64,000 bases of DNA from positions 310,001 through 374,000 of the forward strand of contig JAVXUO010002370.1 in the NCBI GenBank assembly GCA_033065855.1, in the 5' to 3' direction. This document shows, in pieces, positions 32,429 to 44,900 of the stretch (positions are counted from its first letter, which is position 1; every line of letters starts with the position of its first letter). The notes beneath the pieces were generated by a model. It saw nothing but the letters and a program-made list of their open reading frames with translations. It ran no database searches and had not been told where the DNA came from. The DNA comes from Escallonia rubra (lineage: Eukaryota > Streptophyta > Magnoliopsida > Escalloniales > Escalloniaceae). Position numbers and translations under genes: made by a program.

Positions 32429-35400
32429 TTAACTAAGATTGCACATTCCCAAACGACGACGAAGAGAACAGAAAGAGGATTCAACTAATGGTTTTGTAAA
32501 GATATCGGCCAGCTGATCTTTAGAGCCAACTTTCTTGAGTTCTATTAACCCTTTCTGAACATTGTCTCGGAGAAAATGATGACAAATATCGATGTGCTTA
32601 GTGCGCGAGTGTTGGACATGATTTTTACTAATATTTATAGCACTGCTACTATCGCACATAATAGGAATAAGCTCTATAGAGATACCAAAATCTTGTAAAG
32701 TTTGACGCATCCATAAAACTTGGGCACAACAGCTTTCAGCTGCAACATTTTCCGCTTCAGCAGTGGATAGAGCCACATATGTCTATTTCTTATTGTGCCA
32801 CGATACTAAAGCATCGCCGAGAAACTGACAGGTGCCACTAGTACTCTTACGATCAACAAGACATCCCGCATAATCAGAATCAGAAAAACCGACCAGATCT
32901 AGTGAGGAATTACGAGGATACCAGAGACCTAAGTTTAAAGTGCCAGAGAGATATTTAAAAATACGTTTAACTGCAGATAAATGAGATTCTTTGGGACAGG
33001 CTTGAAAACGGGCACAGATGCAAACACTAAACATGATGTCAGGTCTAGATGCAGTAAGATAGAGTAAACTACCAATCATACCACGAAAAAGTTTACTATC
33101 TACATCTTTACCATTTTCTTCTTTGATAAGATTAATGCTGGGAGAAATAGGGGTACCTCAAGGTTTAGCATTATCCAAGCCAAACCTTTTCAAAAGTTTC
33201 CGAGTGTACTTAGACTGATTGATAAAAATTCCTTCTTTGGACTGCTTGATTTGAAGTTCAAGAAAAAAGTAAGTTCACCCATCATGCTCATCTCAAATTC
33301 CTTGCGCATATTTTCAGCAAATTCTTGGCATAGATCATTGTTAGTGGCACCAAAAATAATGTCATCAACATATATTTGAACTATTAAAATATGGGAATTA
33401 CGAGTTTTCGTAAAGAGAGTAGTATCGACTTTGCCACGAGAGAATCCATGATCAATAAGGAAGCTGCTAAGACGATTGTACCAAGCTCGAGGAGCTTGTT
33501 TAAGACCGTACAAAGCCTTTTTCAGTTTAAAAACATGATTGGGATATTTTTCATTTTCAAAACTGGGAGGTTGTTTAGCAAAAACTTCCTCCTGTATTAC
33601 CCCATTCAAGAAAGCACTTTTCACGTCCATTTGAAAAAGTTTGAAGTTCAAATGACATGAAAATGCCAAAAGAATTCGTATAGCTTCAAGTCGAGCAACT
33701 GGGGCAAATGTTTCATCAAAATCAACCCCTTCGACTTGATTGTATCCTTGAGCAACTAGTCTGGCTTTGTTACGAACAATATGGCCATTTTCATCAAGTT
33801 TGTTTCGAAAAACCCACTTTGTTCCAATGACCTTTTGTTGAACAGGATCCGGAACTAGTGACCAAACATCGCTTCTCTCAAATTGATTCAATTCATCTTG
33901 CATGGCAAGAATCCACTCAGAATCATTTAGAGCCTCTGAAATGTTTTTAGGCTCAATTTGAGAAAGAAAGGCAAAATCCGCACAAAAGAGATTTACCGTA
34001 GACCGAGTTGTAACTCCGCGTTCCACATTGCTTATGACTTGTTCTAATGGATGACTCGAAGAGTATCTCCAACTTTTTGGAAGTGGCAGAGTCTCATCAT
34101 TATTGTTGTGAGAAGATGTTGAACACTCCCCCTCAGTTGAGGAGACGTTAAGTTTGTTGTTCAAGTCCATGGAGAGTTCTTCACCGTCATCACCTGCATT
34201 CTTACTTGGTTTTTCAATATTAGATTCTTCAAATACTACATGCATAGATTCTTCAATAGTCATAGACCTACGGTTATAAATTTTATATGCTCTACTTTTT
34301 AAAGAATAACCAAGAAATATTTCCTCTTCAGATTTCGCATCAAACTTTCCCAAATTCTCACGATTGTTCAAAATAAAGCATTTGCAACCGAAAACCTTGA
34401 AATAATTGATTTTTGGTTTTCGATTTGAGAATAGTTCGTAAGGAGTTTTATCAAGAATTGGTCTGATGAGTACTCTGTTCAACACGTAACAGGAAGTGCT
34501 GACGGCTTCTGCCCAAAAATATTTTGGCAGAGAGTTTTCATGAAGCATGGTTCTGGCCATTTCTTAAAGAGTACGATTCTTTCTCTCTACAACTCCATTT
34601 TGTTGGGGTGTCCGAGGAGCAGAAAACTCATGTGAAATGCCATTTTGAATACAGAAAGAGATAAAATCTTTTTCAAATTCACCGCCATGATCACTTCAAA
34701 TTTTTACAAGCTTCAACTCCTTCTCATTTTGAAGCTGCTTAACAAGACTGAAAATTTTTTCAAACGCTTCATCTTTATGAGTTAGAAAAAGAACCCAGGT
34801 GTATCTTGAAAAATCGTCAACAATGACGAAGGCATAAAATTTCCCACCTAGGCTAGCATTTCTAGTAGGACCAAAAAGATCTAAGTGAAGGAGTTGAAGA
34901 GGGCAAGAGGGGGAAACAACATTTTTGGCTTGGAAAGAAGTTTTTGACTGTTTACCATATTGACAGGCATCACAGACTTTATCCTTGATAAACCTCAAAT
35001 TTGGTAAGCCTCTGACAAGGTCTTTCGAGAGAAGTTTCTTGATTAGATCCATGTGAACATGACATAATCTACGATGCCACAACCAAATATCATTGTGCTG
35101 AACAGAAAGACATACTTCACGAGAAGAGTCAGATGCATCAAAAGATAGAGTATATATATTACCATCTCTCTTACCGATCAGTGTACCACAATCTGAGGCA
35201 TGACTGATAAGACATTGATCGCCTTCAAACTGAACTTTGTGTCCACTATCGATTAGTTGACTGATAATTATCAAATTGAACTTTAAACCGTCAACTAAAG
35301 ATACGTTATCGATAGAAATGGAACCGGTGCCAATTTTACCTTTACCGATGATCTTCCCATTAGAGTTGTCTCCAAAGGTAACAAGCCCGCCATTTTTCGG

Positions 35401-35493
35401 GGTGATGTGTGAGAAAAGAGAGCGATCACCTGTCATATGTCTTGAACATCCGCTGTCGAGAATCCATTTGTTGCAGTCTACCCTTGCTTTCAA
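32429..35493 (-). pseudogene. Sirevirus pol region: protease, integrase, reverse transcriptase, RNase H
   Basis: Copia order on the minus strand. Protease motif ILDSGCSRHMTG at about 35425-35465. Integrase zinc-binding HRRLCHVH...CDACQYGK and core LDLFGPTRN...VDDFSRYTW at about 34750-35080. Integrase C-terminal FGCKCFILNN and ESMHVVFEE. Reverse transcriptase from WVFRNK through QMDVKSAFLNG and KALYGLKQAPRAW to YVDDIIFGATN at about 33280-33860. RNase H with STAEAENVAAESC and RTKHIDICHHFLR at about 32490-32780. Broken by several lesions. Confidence 0.93.
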
Positions 35494-35599
35494 GCATACC
35501 TACAACAGATTCTGGTTTCGTTCCTTTAGGTACCCACACTTTCTTGGGTCCTGGAAGATTAGATAAACAAGATTTTGGCACCCATACATGTTTCATTTT

Positions 35600-37285
35600 A
35601 TTCTTAGTAATAGAAAAAGATGACTGATTTTTAATAAGATTAAGAGGACAATTTTTAACTAAATGTCCTTTCTTGTTACATATTGTACAGAAAGTGAATG
35701 GTGAGCAGGAAGCTAAACTTTTGTTAAAGAAATTTTTATAATCCTTTTGCTTCTTTGAAGGATCATAACCAATTCCACTTTTCTCAAAGACACATCTTTG
35801 TCTTCCCAAAAGAATATCCAAATTCTCTCTTCCTTGGGTAAATTTTGAAGGAGTAAAATTCAGATCTTCAATCTCCTTTTCTAAATGCATTTTTTGTGTA
35901 GAAATATCCTCCAGTTGAGATTTTAAATATTCATTTTCAACTGAAACTTTGACTCCTTTGAGAGATTGAATTTCAGAAGACAAAAGAAAATTTTCCTTTT
36001 TAGAAGCATTTACATTATTTTCTAAAGAGACATTTTCAAAAATATAAAGTTCAACTTTTTCTTGCAACTCTTCATTTTCACCTTCCAACTCTTCAACAAT
36101 ACTTATCAAAGAAAGAGCCTTACTTTTTAGATTAGCATTTTTAGTTTTTAACTTTTCATAGTTTTTGCTGAGCTTGAGAAAAGCTGACTTAAGTTCGTTA
36201 AAATGTTTTTCAGGGGTTACCTTGGGATCATCATCGTTAGCCATGAAGCAAAGTTGAGCTACGTCCTCATCCTCACTACCTTCCTTGTCGCTTTCATCAG
36301 AGTCATCCCAAGTCAGCAGTGCTTTTCTGGATTTGAACTTCTTTTCCTTGAAGTCTCGACTGTTGCTGCTTGGGGTCTTGTTCCTGAGTTGTGGGCAGTA
36401 TTTTTTTATGTGCCCAGTTCTGCCACATTCGTAGCAGGCGTCAGGATTTTTCTTTACGTTCCAATCACTGTTATTTCTTTGATGTGATTGGTTTGTTGAA
36501 TTTCTCCTGAACATCCCATCCCTCTTGTTTGCGAGAAATTTCTTGAACTTCCAAGTGATGAGAGCCATTTCAGGATCAGAATCGTCGCTGCTCTCTGTTG
36601 GTTCATGAGAGGTCTTAGCTTTAAGAGCTAAGTTCTTCTTCTTGAAGGTGGTTTCTTCTTCGTCATGAATTTTCATTGTAATTTCATGAGTCATTAAAGA
36701 ACCCACAAATTCTTCAAGCTTCAGCACATTCAAGTCATTTGCCTCTTGAATGGCTGTGAGTTTTGCTTCCCATCTTTTTGGGAGAGATCTGAGAACTTTT
36801 CGGACCACTTCCTTTTCTGGGTAGATTTTACCCATTGATAATGAGTGTGAATGTGGAGTACATCTCATTTATGGACTCGTGCTCCTTCATCTTGAAGGCC
36901 TCATACTGCTGGACCAACATGTTGATCTTGGTCTCTTTTACTTGATTTGTTCCCTAATGAGTAACCTCCAACAATCTCCACATTTCTCTAGCTGTCTCAC
37001 ATGCTGAGACTCAATTGTACTCATTTATGTCAAGGCCACAACTGATAATGTTCTTAGCTTTATCATCCATGGAGAAAAGCTGTGCTCATGGTTATCCATT
37101 TTAAGAATTCCTTTTGGAATCTTGGTTCCATCCGGTCCATCCTTCATAGGAATTATAGGACTATTTTCAACAACATACCATACGTGTGTATCTTGCCTTA
37201 GAAAATTCATCATGCGATTTTTCCAGTAGCTGTAGTTGTCATTCTTCAACAAGGGTGGCCTGGTGGTTGCTGATCCTTCTTCCAT
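35600..37285 (-). pseudogene. Sirevirus gag region
   Basis: The structural (capsid and nucleocapsid) region. The N-terminal part (37025-37285) has the YSYWKNRMMNFL phrase typical of copia gag (DUF4219/UBN2 type). Then come a capsid core, a first CCHC knuckle CYECGRTGHIKKYC at about 36400-36440, a long coiled-coil stretch (about 35850-36200), and a second knuckle CTICNKKGHLVKNC at about 35650-35695. Two knuckles and a long coiled coil are usual for Sirevirus gag. The region is broken. Confidence 0.85.
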
Positions 37286-37340
37286 AATGCGATCTTTAGC
37301 TCTTGACGATTAAGTCACAGAAGAATACCAGAGCACACAG

Positions 37341-37353
37341 CTCTTATACCACT
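37341..37353 (-). other. Primer-binding site of the Sirevirus
   Basis: On the minus strand TGGTATAAGAGC follows the LTR end after two bases. This is the initiator-methionine tRNA site (TGGTATCAGAGC) with one difference. Confidence 0.8.
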
Positions 37354-37893
37354 TGTAGGTCTCTAAATACACCTAGAGGGGGGTGAATAGGTGTTTTACA
37401 ACTTTGAGTATGAATTTAAAATTTGAGATTACAACGTAAAGACAGATATAACAGTAACAAGTTTAACACAGAGATTTATACTGGTTCGGCCCCACCAGCC
37501 TACGTCCAGTCCTCGAGCACTCCACACAATGGAGACATATTCGAGCCTTTCACTAAACCAACTAGCTTCGGGTGCTAGCTCAAACCGAAGTACAATTTCC
37601 GAAACCCTTCCAAGGTTTCTAACAGATTACAAATGAAAAGAGACTTACAATTTGAATACAATAAACAAACTCCTTCTTGAGCATATATTACAATGAAAGT
37701 TTAAGACTAAGCCTTCTTAGGTGGGAAGATCTATATCCTTTCAAGAACCAAACCAAAGAAGCTTACAAAGAACTTTCTCAAAGGTAAACTCACTCAAAAG
37801 ACAATAGATAAGAATAAGAGATTGAGATGAGAGAGTTTTTAGGAGTAAAAAGTTCGCGCAAGAGAAAAGGTAATAAATGCTCTAACGGACTCC

Positions 37894-37904
37894 CTATTTA
37901 TACA
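37894..37904 (-). promoter_or_regulatory. TATA box of the Sirevirus 5' LTR
   Basis: TATAAATAGGG on the minus strand, matched by the same word at about 27244-27254 in the other LTR. It lies directly downstream of the repeat field. Confidence 0.7.
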
Positions 37905-37949
37905 GGAAAGAAATAGTGGACCGTTAGGAAGAAAAGCCAAACAAGAAGG

Positions 37950-38330
37950 ATTCGACTAAAACATTTTGGCTTCGACTGAAAATCTTGACTTCGACTAAAA
38001 CATTTGGCTTCGACTGAAAAACTTGACTTCGACTAAAACATTTGGCTTCGACTGAAAAACTTAACTTCGACTAAAACATTTGGCTTCGACTGAAAGTCTT
38101 GACTTTGACTGAAAGTCTTGACTTCGACTGAAAGTCTTGACTTCGACTGAAAGTCACAGCTTCGACTGAAAGTCACAGCTTCGACTGAAAGTCACAGCTT
38201 TGACTGAAAGTCTTAGCTTCGACTGAAAGTCACAGCTTCAACTTAAAGTTTTAGCTTCGACTAAAACATTTTGGCTTCAACTGAAAAACTTGATTTCGAC
38301 TAAAAATCTTGGCTTCGTTCTTTATTAGAA
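37950..38330. repeat. GACTGAAAGTC-type repeat field in the Sirevirus 5' LTR
   Basis: About twenty near-copies of an 18-20 bp unit (CTTCGACTGAAAGTC plus a short variable linker such as TTGA or ACAG, or the CTAAAACATTTGG variant). The shorter counterpart in the other LTR is split by the nested solo LTR (27297-27466 and 29531-29635). Sireviruses are known to carry repeated palindromic motifs upstream of their core promoter, and position and form fit that. Confidence 0.85.
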
Positions 38331-38598
38331 TTTATGTCAGATTTTTTAAGAAAGACTTAAACAAAAACCAATCAATAAAAAATATACTTCAAAATCTTTC
38401 ATCTTCGTCTGTAGTCCAAAACTTGAGTCCAACTTTGTCATCCATGTCAAGGTCGTGCAAAGTCTCTGTCATCCATGTCAAGGTTATGTCTTTGTTTGAT
38501 TAAGATAAAACCTGAAATATTTTATCTTTAATAATATTGTCAGATTAATGTAAATAAGATAAGTCTGAAATCATCAAAATCAACAAGTCAACAACATT

Positions 38599-41500
38599 TT
38601 TCGGTTTCTTGTGTGTGCCATTTGTTTTTGTTAAATATGCATTCTACACAATTAAGGGTGTAAAAACTTGGTATCAGAACCAAAATGGCAAACTACCTCG
38701 CATCCTTATGGCCGATTCCTATCAGCTTTCTGATATCGTATGCTAGGCACAACGTAAAAAAGACTTCCAAGATAGTTTTTATGACTTAGCGGCACAATAG
38801 GTGAAAACTGTAGAAGAGTTAAAGCTCCTCAAGCAAAAGTTCCACACATAGTATAAATATGAGAAGAAAGAAGATAAGAAAAAGGAGTAGCAGAAGAATG
38901 AGTCGAACTGGCAATATGAGTCTGGCTGATAGGAAAAGCTCGAAACACCAGATCAGTAGGAGAAATTAGCAGTTTTTGAATCCCAAGTCACTCAAATGAG
39001 GAGGGTAGATGATCCATGGACCTTAGCGCCCTCACTTTGGACCTAAATAGTATACATTCACCTAAGTTCTAGATGTCTGGCATAGATAAGTTTGATGGAA
39101 CTTCATACACAAAGATACATGTCAAGATCTGCATTCACGCATTAGCTCCCCTAAGAGTTAATCAGGATCAAATGGTGCAGCTATTTCACAATACCATGGC
39201 AGGAGCTACTGCTTGGTGGTCCCTTACCGTTGAGGACTCATGTGTTCATATATGGAAGGATGTGGTATGAGAGTTTATTGACCGGTAACAGTATAATACG
39301 GATCTTGATATCACCCGCAACGATTTGAAGACTACTACACAACAGCCATGTGACTCAGTTTTTACTTTCGTTATGTGATAGAGGAAGAAGGTGGCTCATA
39401 TAGTTAACTGCTCCTCAGAGGAGGATAAAGTCAACACGATAAGGAATAAATTTCCTACAGGTCTATCATGAGTACATCTTGGCCATTACCACACGATGTT
39501 CAAGACATTGATGGGTTCTCTTACTCAAATTAAGGATGTCATCAATAAGGGAGCAATACCCAAAGATGGGAAGCCAGGAGCATATAAGACTCGTCCGAGG
39601 AATCCTAGCGCTCAGGAAGTAGTTTAGTGGAAACTAACCACCATCAGATGAAAGTCCACCAGTCTTCATGCTCCTACAGCCAAAGTGCTTAAGTAGTTGC
39701 TTCGAGGAGGTATGATTCCCAAGTTATTGCCTACTTCTATGCCAGTTGTTATATCTGAGGGGTAAGATGTGCATGCTCCATGCGAATATCACCAAGGATT
39801 CGGACACCATATAGAGAGGTGTCTCATTTTATGGCACGAAATCCAGGATCTCGTAGACAATGGTGAATGAAACCATCATGCATAGCCCGATGTGTAGAAA
39901 GAGCCTTTGTCGGCACTCCGAGTGAACGTGATTAAGACGTCTATTCGTGCGTTATATTCTTATACGCTCCTTAAGGAGGGGAAAATCATAGATCCAGATA
40001 GTTAGACCACTTCACCTCAAGGCAAGACATGATAGCTGTCGAATCAATTGTTAAGGACTATCCCAATGCCGAGTACGATTCTAAGATAGAATCTCTATCT
40101 GCTTCTATTTCTGTTGCTACTTTAGATGATTTCTTTCCTAGATCTTTTTATTTCTTTATGTTTGTTCCTGACTTTTTGATTGATAATATAGTACTTGATT
40201 CCGCTTACTCTTTGATTGCTGAGTTTATGTTTTGATGAGCTAATCAATACATGTAATAATGAATCACAACAAATGGAATTAGAAAAAAAATAGAGAACAA
40301 ACCTCAGAAAAGTGTAAATTTGCATGTGTCTTCCTAAAGATGGACATTCCCCAGTGATTAGATGCCATCGTTTGGCCAACACATTGTTATCCTGATTATC
40401 CTATGCTTGATATTTCCACTTGCTAGGCCCTTGAGCCTAAATACGTTAGCCTTCTATTTTCTAACCTTGGGGCAGGTAGTCTCCTTGTGTGCCTATGTTC
40501 CTAGTGTTGCTATTCAAATTGGACTCAACATGGAAAATTCTTTCTCATCGAAACCAAACTCTTGATGATAGAGAAGAAGATGATTTAAATATTGATCATT
40601 ATTTGATGCTAAAAAAAGGATGAAATGTTATACCAAATTTTTTTTGAAAGAAATATTGAAGGTGATGAAGATTTTTTTTTTAAGATTTAGGGTGTATTCT
40701 TAGTATGTTTATAGTTTTTTAACTATATCAGACTTGATTCCCCTATTGGGATACTTAGGCAGCTTAGTGATTATCCAAACTCCGGCTCCACAGGCACACA
40801 CAAGGGGCTTGGCTTTAATATTTGGGGGTTTTTTAGCCTTATTGTCATTCATTTTTTAGCCCATACGCTAGCCGACATTATATCCCATGAATACAATTCC
40901 TCCTTGAGGTTATGTTTGTTCAAGGGAGTGAGGTGCTCCTATACATTTTGACGAGGTTAAAAAATAATATAGGAAAAAAGAGAGAAAATCAATCGACCAT
41001 CAAGGACAAGCTTTAATTCAGATTATGTTATCATTGCCCTTTTCTTCTTCTTGTGGAGGGAATGTCTCAACGGTCTAAAAGAGCGTTCCCTTAAAGCTTA
41101 GTTATTTGGATATCAATACCTCCCTTTACGAGTTTTGTTTCATTTGTTAAGTCCTATTCGATCATTTCAGCTGTATTTTGTCAATTGGCCTCCTTCCGTT
41201 CTCCTACCTCTTTACCTCCTCATCGGTCCAATATACCCTTGAGAAAAGCATTTATTCTTTTCGCTGGAGCTCTTTTGCTGTTATCCGAACTTCTTTTCCT
41301 CCAGTTGAAAGCACCATGAATATAAGTGTTTTATCCCGTATTTCTGCTTAGTTCTAGACCTGGTATTGGAAGAACCTTTTCACTCTCTTCCTCAGCGACA
41401 GACATAGTCTTGGGTGCTTGGGACTAATCTGATAAGTCTTCCCAGCACCTATTCACATGTTTGTGAAGATGAGTTTCCTAACCTTGCGATGTTGTTGTGA

Positions 41501-41983
41501 TCATGGTGAGAGTGATTTCTCAACTTACTGGACTAATTAGGATCAAACCCTTATAGTTCCGACCCTAGGATATGTGATCTAAACTCCGATATATGGTTAT
41601 ATAAAAATAGTTACATCAGCTAAATTCAATCAAATTGTTATTAGAAAACTGGTTTTACTACCCAAGGAGCAGAATTTGATTGCGGGGAGGGTTTGAATCT
41701 AATCTAACTAGAAAATATGGTAGAAGAGCCTTTCGATTTGGTCTGCGTGGATGCTAGTTTTGATGTATCCACAATGCAAGAACAGTGCAAGAGCAAGTAC
41801 ATCAATGTATATAGGTGAAGGGATCAAAATATATTCTTTTTATCTATTGGTATACACTCACAGAATAATGACAGCCTTTAGAGGATTTTTCGATGTGTTT
41901 AGGGGGTTCTCGGGGGCTGTTTTTATAGAGCTCGGTGGCTAAAGCTATAGAAAAGCTGCACAAAAAGAATAAGACGCAACTCT
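38599..41983 (+). pseudogene. Decayed Ty3/gypsy gag region (Tat-like)
   Basis: Continues the gypsy sequence interrupted by the Sirevirus. After unit 2 of the 491-bp repeat, a gag-like stretch begins near 39073 (KFDGTSYTKIHVKICIHAL, MVQLFHNTMAGATAWW). A CEYHQGFGHHIERC phrase at about 39778-39820 resembles the cysteine/histidine motif of Tat/Ogre gag. Many breaks, old. From about 40700 the phrase TTGGGATACTTAGGCAGC resembles Tat LTR/R-region sequence. The rest to 41983 holds nothing readable and no pol was seen. Confidence 0.6.
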
Positions 41984-41988
41984 AGCTG

Positions 41989-44900
41989 TGTAATATCTTG
42001 GGATAATACCATTTTAGTCCCCTGAACTATCCACGCTTTTTTATTTTGGTCCCTGTACTTCAAAATTCGTTAAATCAGTCCATGTACTTTGCATCGTCAT
42101 TAATTTAGTCCCTCCGTTAGCATTTCTGTTAAAACTCGGGGGTATTTTAGTCAAATAATGAAAAAATATGGGATAATACCATTTTAGTCCCCTGAACTAT
42201 CTCGGCTTTTTTATTTTGGTCCCTGTATTTTAAAATTCGTTAAATCAGTCCCTGTACTTTGCATCGTCATTAATTTAGTCCCTCAATTAGCATTTCTGTG
42301 AAAACTCGGGGGTATTTTAGTCAAATAATGAAAAAATATTTCATATCTCTTCCCTTTCTGCCTTCCCCTAACCCACACCACCCCTCTCCCCCCCCCAGCT
42401 ACCTTTCCACCATTGCTACCACCACCATAAATCAACCATCACCACCAGTCGTTCGATCACCACCATTCTCAGCCACAAAAAGACATGTTCATCATACTTG
42501 CCATTAACCCCCCACTCTTCCCCATTCTTCTTCACCCACATCTGTTGCGACCACCGTAAATCATCCATCACCACCAGCCGGATAAAAAAAATGGCGAATG
42601 GCGTCGATTCGTCAGTGATGGGCGTGATGGAATTGTGGTCAATCTTGGGGAGCTTCGCCTTGTGGAGGTGGTGAGTCGATTGAGACTCTGGGCAGAGAAG
42701 GGCGATGGTGTCACCGGCGGCACCGCGGAGGAAGAAGACGGCGTCCAACGTGGAGATCAGAAGGGCAACCTTCCTGGGTTTTGCAGATTCATCTACCCCG
42801 CTTCCGCCTTTTCTCTAGCAATTGGTGGAATGCATAAGCCCTCCATAGAGATGGGTGACCTTCCTGGGTTTTCTTTGCAGATTCTTGTCATTTTTCGTTG
42901 CAGATCTGAGAATGGAAGGAATTGGGTGGGCTTCTTAGTTTCCTTTGCTGTAATTGGGTTGTTGGTGTTGGGAGGGAGGAGGAAGGGTATGTTAAATCAG
43001 GTAAGGGATGTTCCATGTGGTGAGTCATATGTAATTGTAGTGGAAGATGATTGATGGGTTTAGTTTTAAAGGGATGAAATTTGGAGTTCATGATTTTGGT
43101 GGTGGCTGCTAGGATGGAGAAGAGAGGGAGGAAAGGAAGATGGGGAAGGAAGAAGAGAGAGAAAGGTAAAGGGGAGAGGTTGAGGACTATAAGGCTAGGG
43201 CTTGACTGAAATATCCCTAAATTTTTAACAGAAATGCTAACGGAGGGACTAAATTAATGACGATGAAAACTACAGGGACTGATTTAACGAATTTTAAAGT
43301 ACATGGACCAAAATAAAAAAGCGGGGATAGTTCAGGGGACTAAAATGGTATTATCCCTAATATCTTTGTTGTTAAAAAAAATAAACTATATTAAAAAAAA
43401 TGGTCTGATTACATGAGGGAATGGCACCTCATGTTTCCAAAAGGTGGAGTGTGTGCATGTAGAGTTAAATGGAGGGTGAGGTGGCATGAGAGAAGGCTTA
43501 CCCTGGACAACTATTTGAGGGAGAATTACAGAAAAGACAGAAGGAATCTCGGGATACTTTCAACTGAGAAGTTGTAGAGAAAAGAAAGAGGAAGAAAACC
43601 CAAGAAACATAGCTCGATTTGGAGAACAATTGAAGAAGTTATGGACAACCAAAGTAAAAAAAAAAAAAGTCAGCCTGTAGTGTGCGAAGTAGCTGATTGA
43701 GGGATAATTTGAGGAAAAGCTAGGAAGAATTTCGTGAAAGGCCAAATAGAGAAGTTATAGAAGGAAGAGAAATGAAGAGATTGAAACAAACAGAAGGCAT
43801 TTTCTTCAGGAATCGAAGAAGTTGCAGGTCTTCAAAGTGAGGTAAAAATCAGCTTTGTGTATGTGTGTTCTCGGTGTTTTGATATGTGTTCTTGATGGAA
43901 ATTAGGGTTGTAATGATTATGTTGTGATATGATTCCATGTTAAATGAAGTTATGAAGTTATATAGGTGGAAACAAAGTGAAATTAAAGTGGTTTAAAGGG
44001 GATTTGAAGTGGAATTACATAGCTAATGAGATAAGTTAGCATAATATGCATGTATAAGTGAAGAAAGAGAAATACTTCTAGGCATGCAAACCTGAAGAAT
44101 GCAGCTTGGAGTGTGGGAAGTGATGAAAATGCGTAAATTTGATCCAAAAGTGATGAATAGTGACTGTAAATGTCGCTAAAAGTCTTATTCTCTAATTGAT
44201 TTCAAACTTCATTTTTGAAACATGGTTGTAAGCTAGAATTTGGCCAAACACAAAGAGAAACTCATATTCGTTTTGAAAGATCTACATACTGTAAAATTTT
44301 GGGATTTTTCTTAGTTTCCCAACGATGTTAAATATATTTAACCTTAAAATAGGGTTTCAAAATTTTAAAAATAACAAATGAATGTATTTTAATCTGAAAA
44401 CTTTATTGAGACTTTATGAAGCTGAGACGCTTCAGTGTCTAAAATTTCATGACATTTGGAGGCTAATTGCTATTTTTGACAAAATTGGTTCCCTAAAACT
44501 CGGTTTGGTTATCCGGATGGGATTTCCGAGCAAAAATTTCACCAAATGACTTTTCAGTACAAAAATCAGTTTATATTGTTTTAAAAAGGTATTTTGATCC
44601 AATTGGGAGTGTTATTTGGTGCAGAAGTCGGCATGGGGTGTTTAGGTAATTTTACCTATGGCCAGGGGTGTTTTGGTAATTTTCCACACCCGGTGACGAA
44701 TCTTGTGGAAACTCATGGTTAAGCAGTAAGAAGTATAAGGAATGATAAAATTGAGTTTAGATAGGCAAAAGAAGGACGATAGTGCGGTTGATGCACCTTA
44801 TGGGCTAAGGCAAATCTGGTTAATGAATTAGCCGTAATAAGTTAGAAACATATAAGCGGTAAGGGAGGGGGAAGGTAAGGTTTATGTTTATGTATTTTAA

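Larger units (their letters stand above)
26705..38593 (-). mobile_element. Ty1/copia Sirevirus (SIRE/Maximus type), nearly full length, with env-like ORF region
   Basis: Bounded by TGTAGG and TCAACA ends and a perfect 5-bp target duplication ACATT (26700-26704 and 38594-38598). Read on the minus strand: 5' LTR (37355-38593), primer site, gag with two zinc knuckles, protease, integrase, reverse transcriptase, RNase H, an extra env-like or plant-specific ORF region, several polypurine tracts, and 3' LTR (26705-29879, split by a solo LTR). The order and the extra ORF define the Sirevirus branch. The coding part has roughly six to eight breaks, so it looks inactive. By eye the LTRs agree at about 96-98 percent outside the nested insert, which on usual plant LTR clocks suggests an age of one to two million years. 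Confidence 0.92.
37355..38593 (-). repeat. Sirevirus 5' LTR
   Basis: 1239 bp, TGTAGG...CAACA in plus orientation. It contains the core promoter (TATA at 37894-37904, minus strand) and, upstream of it in the direction of transcription, the GACTGAAAGTC-type repeat field (about 37950-38330). It pairs with the split LTR at 26705-29879. Confidence 0.92.
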
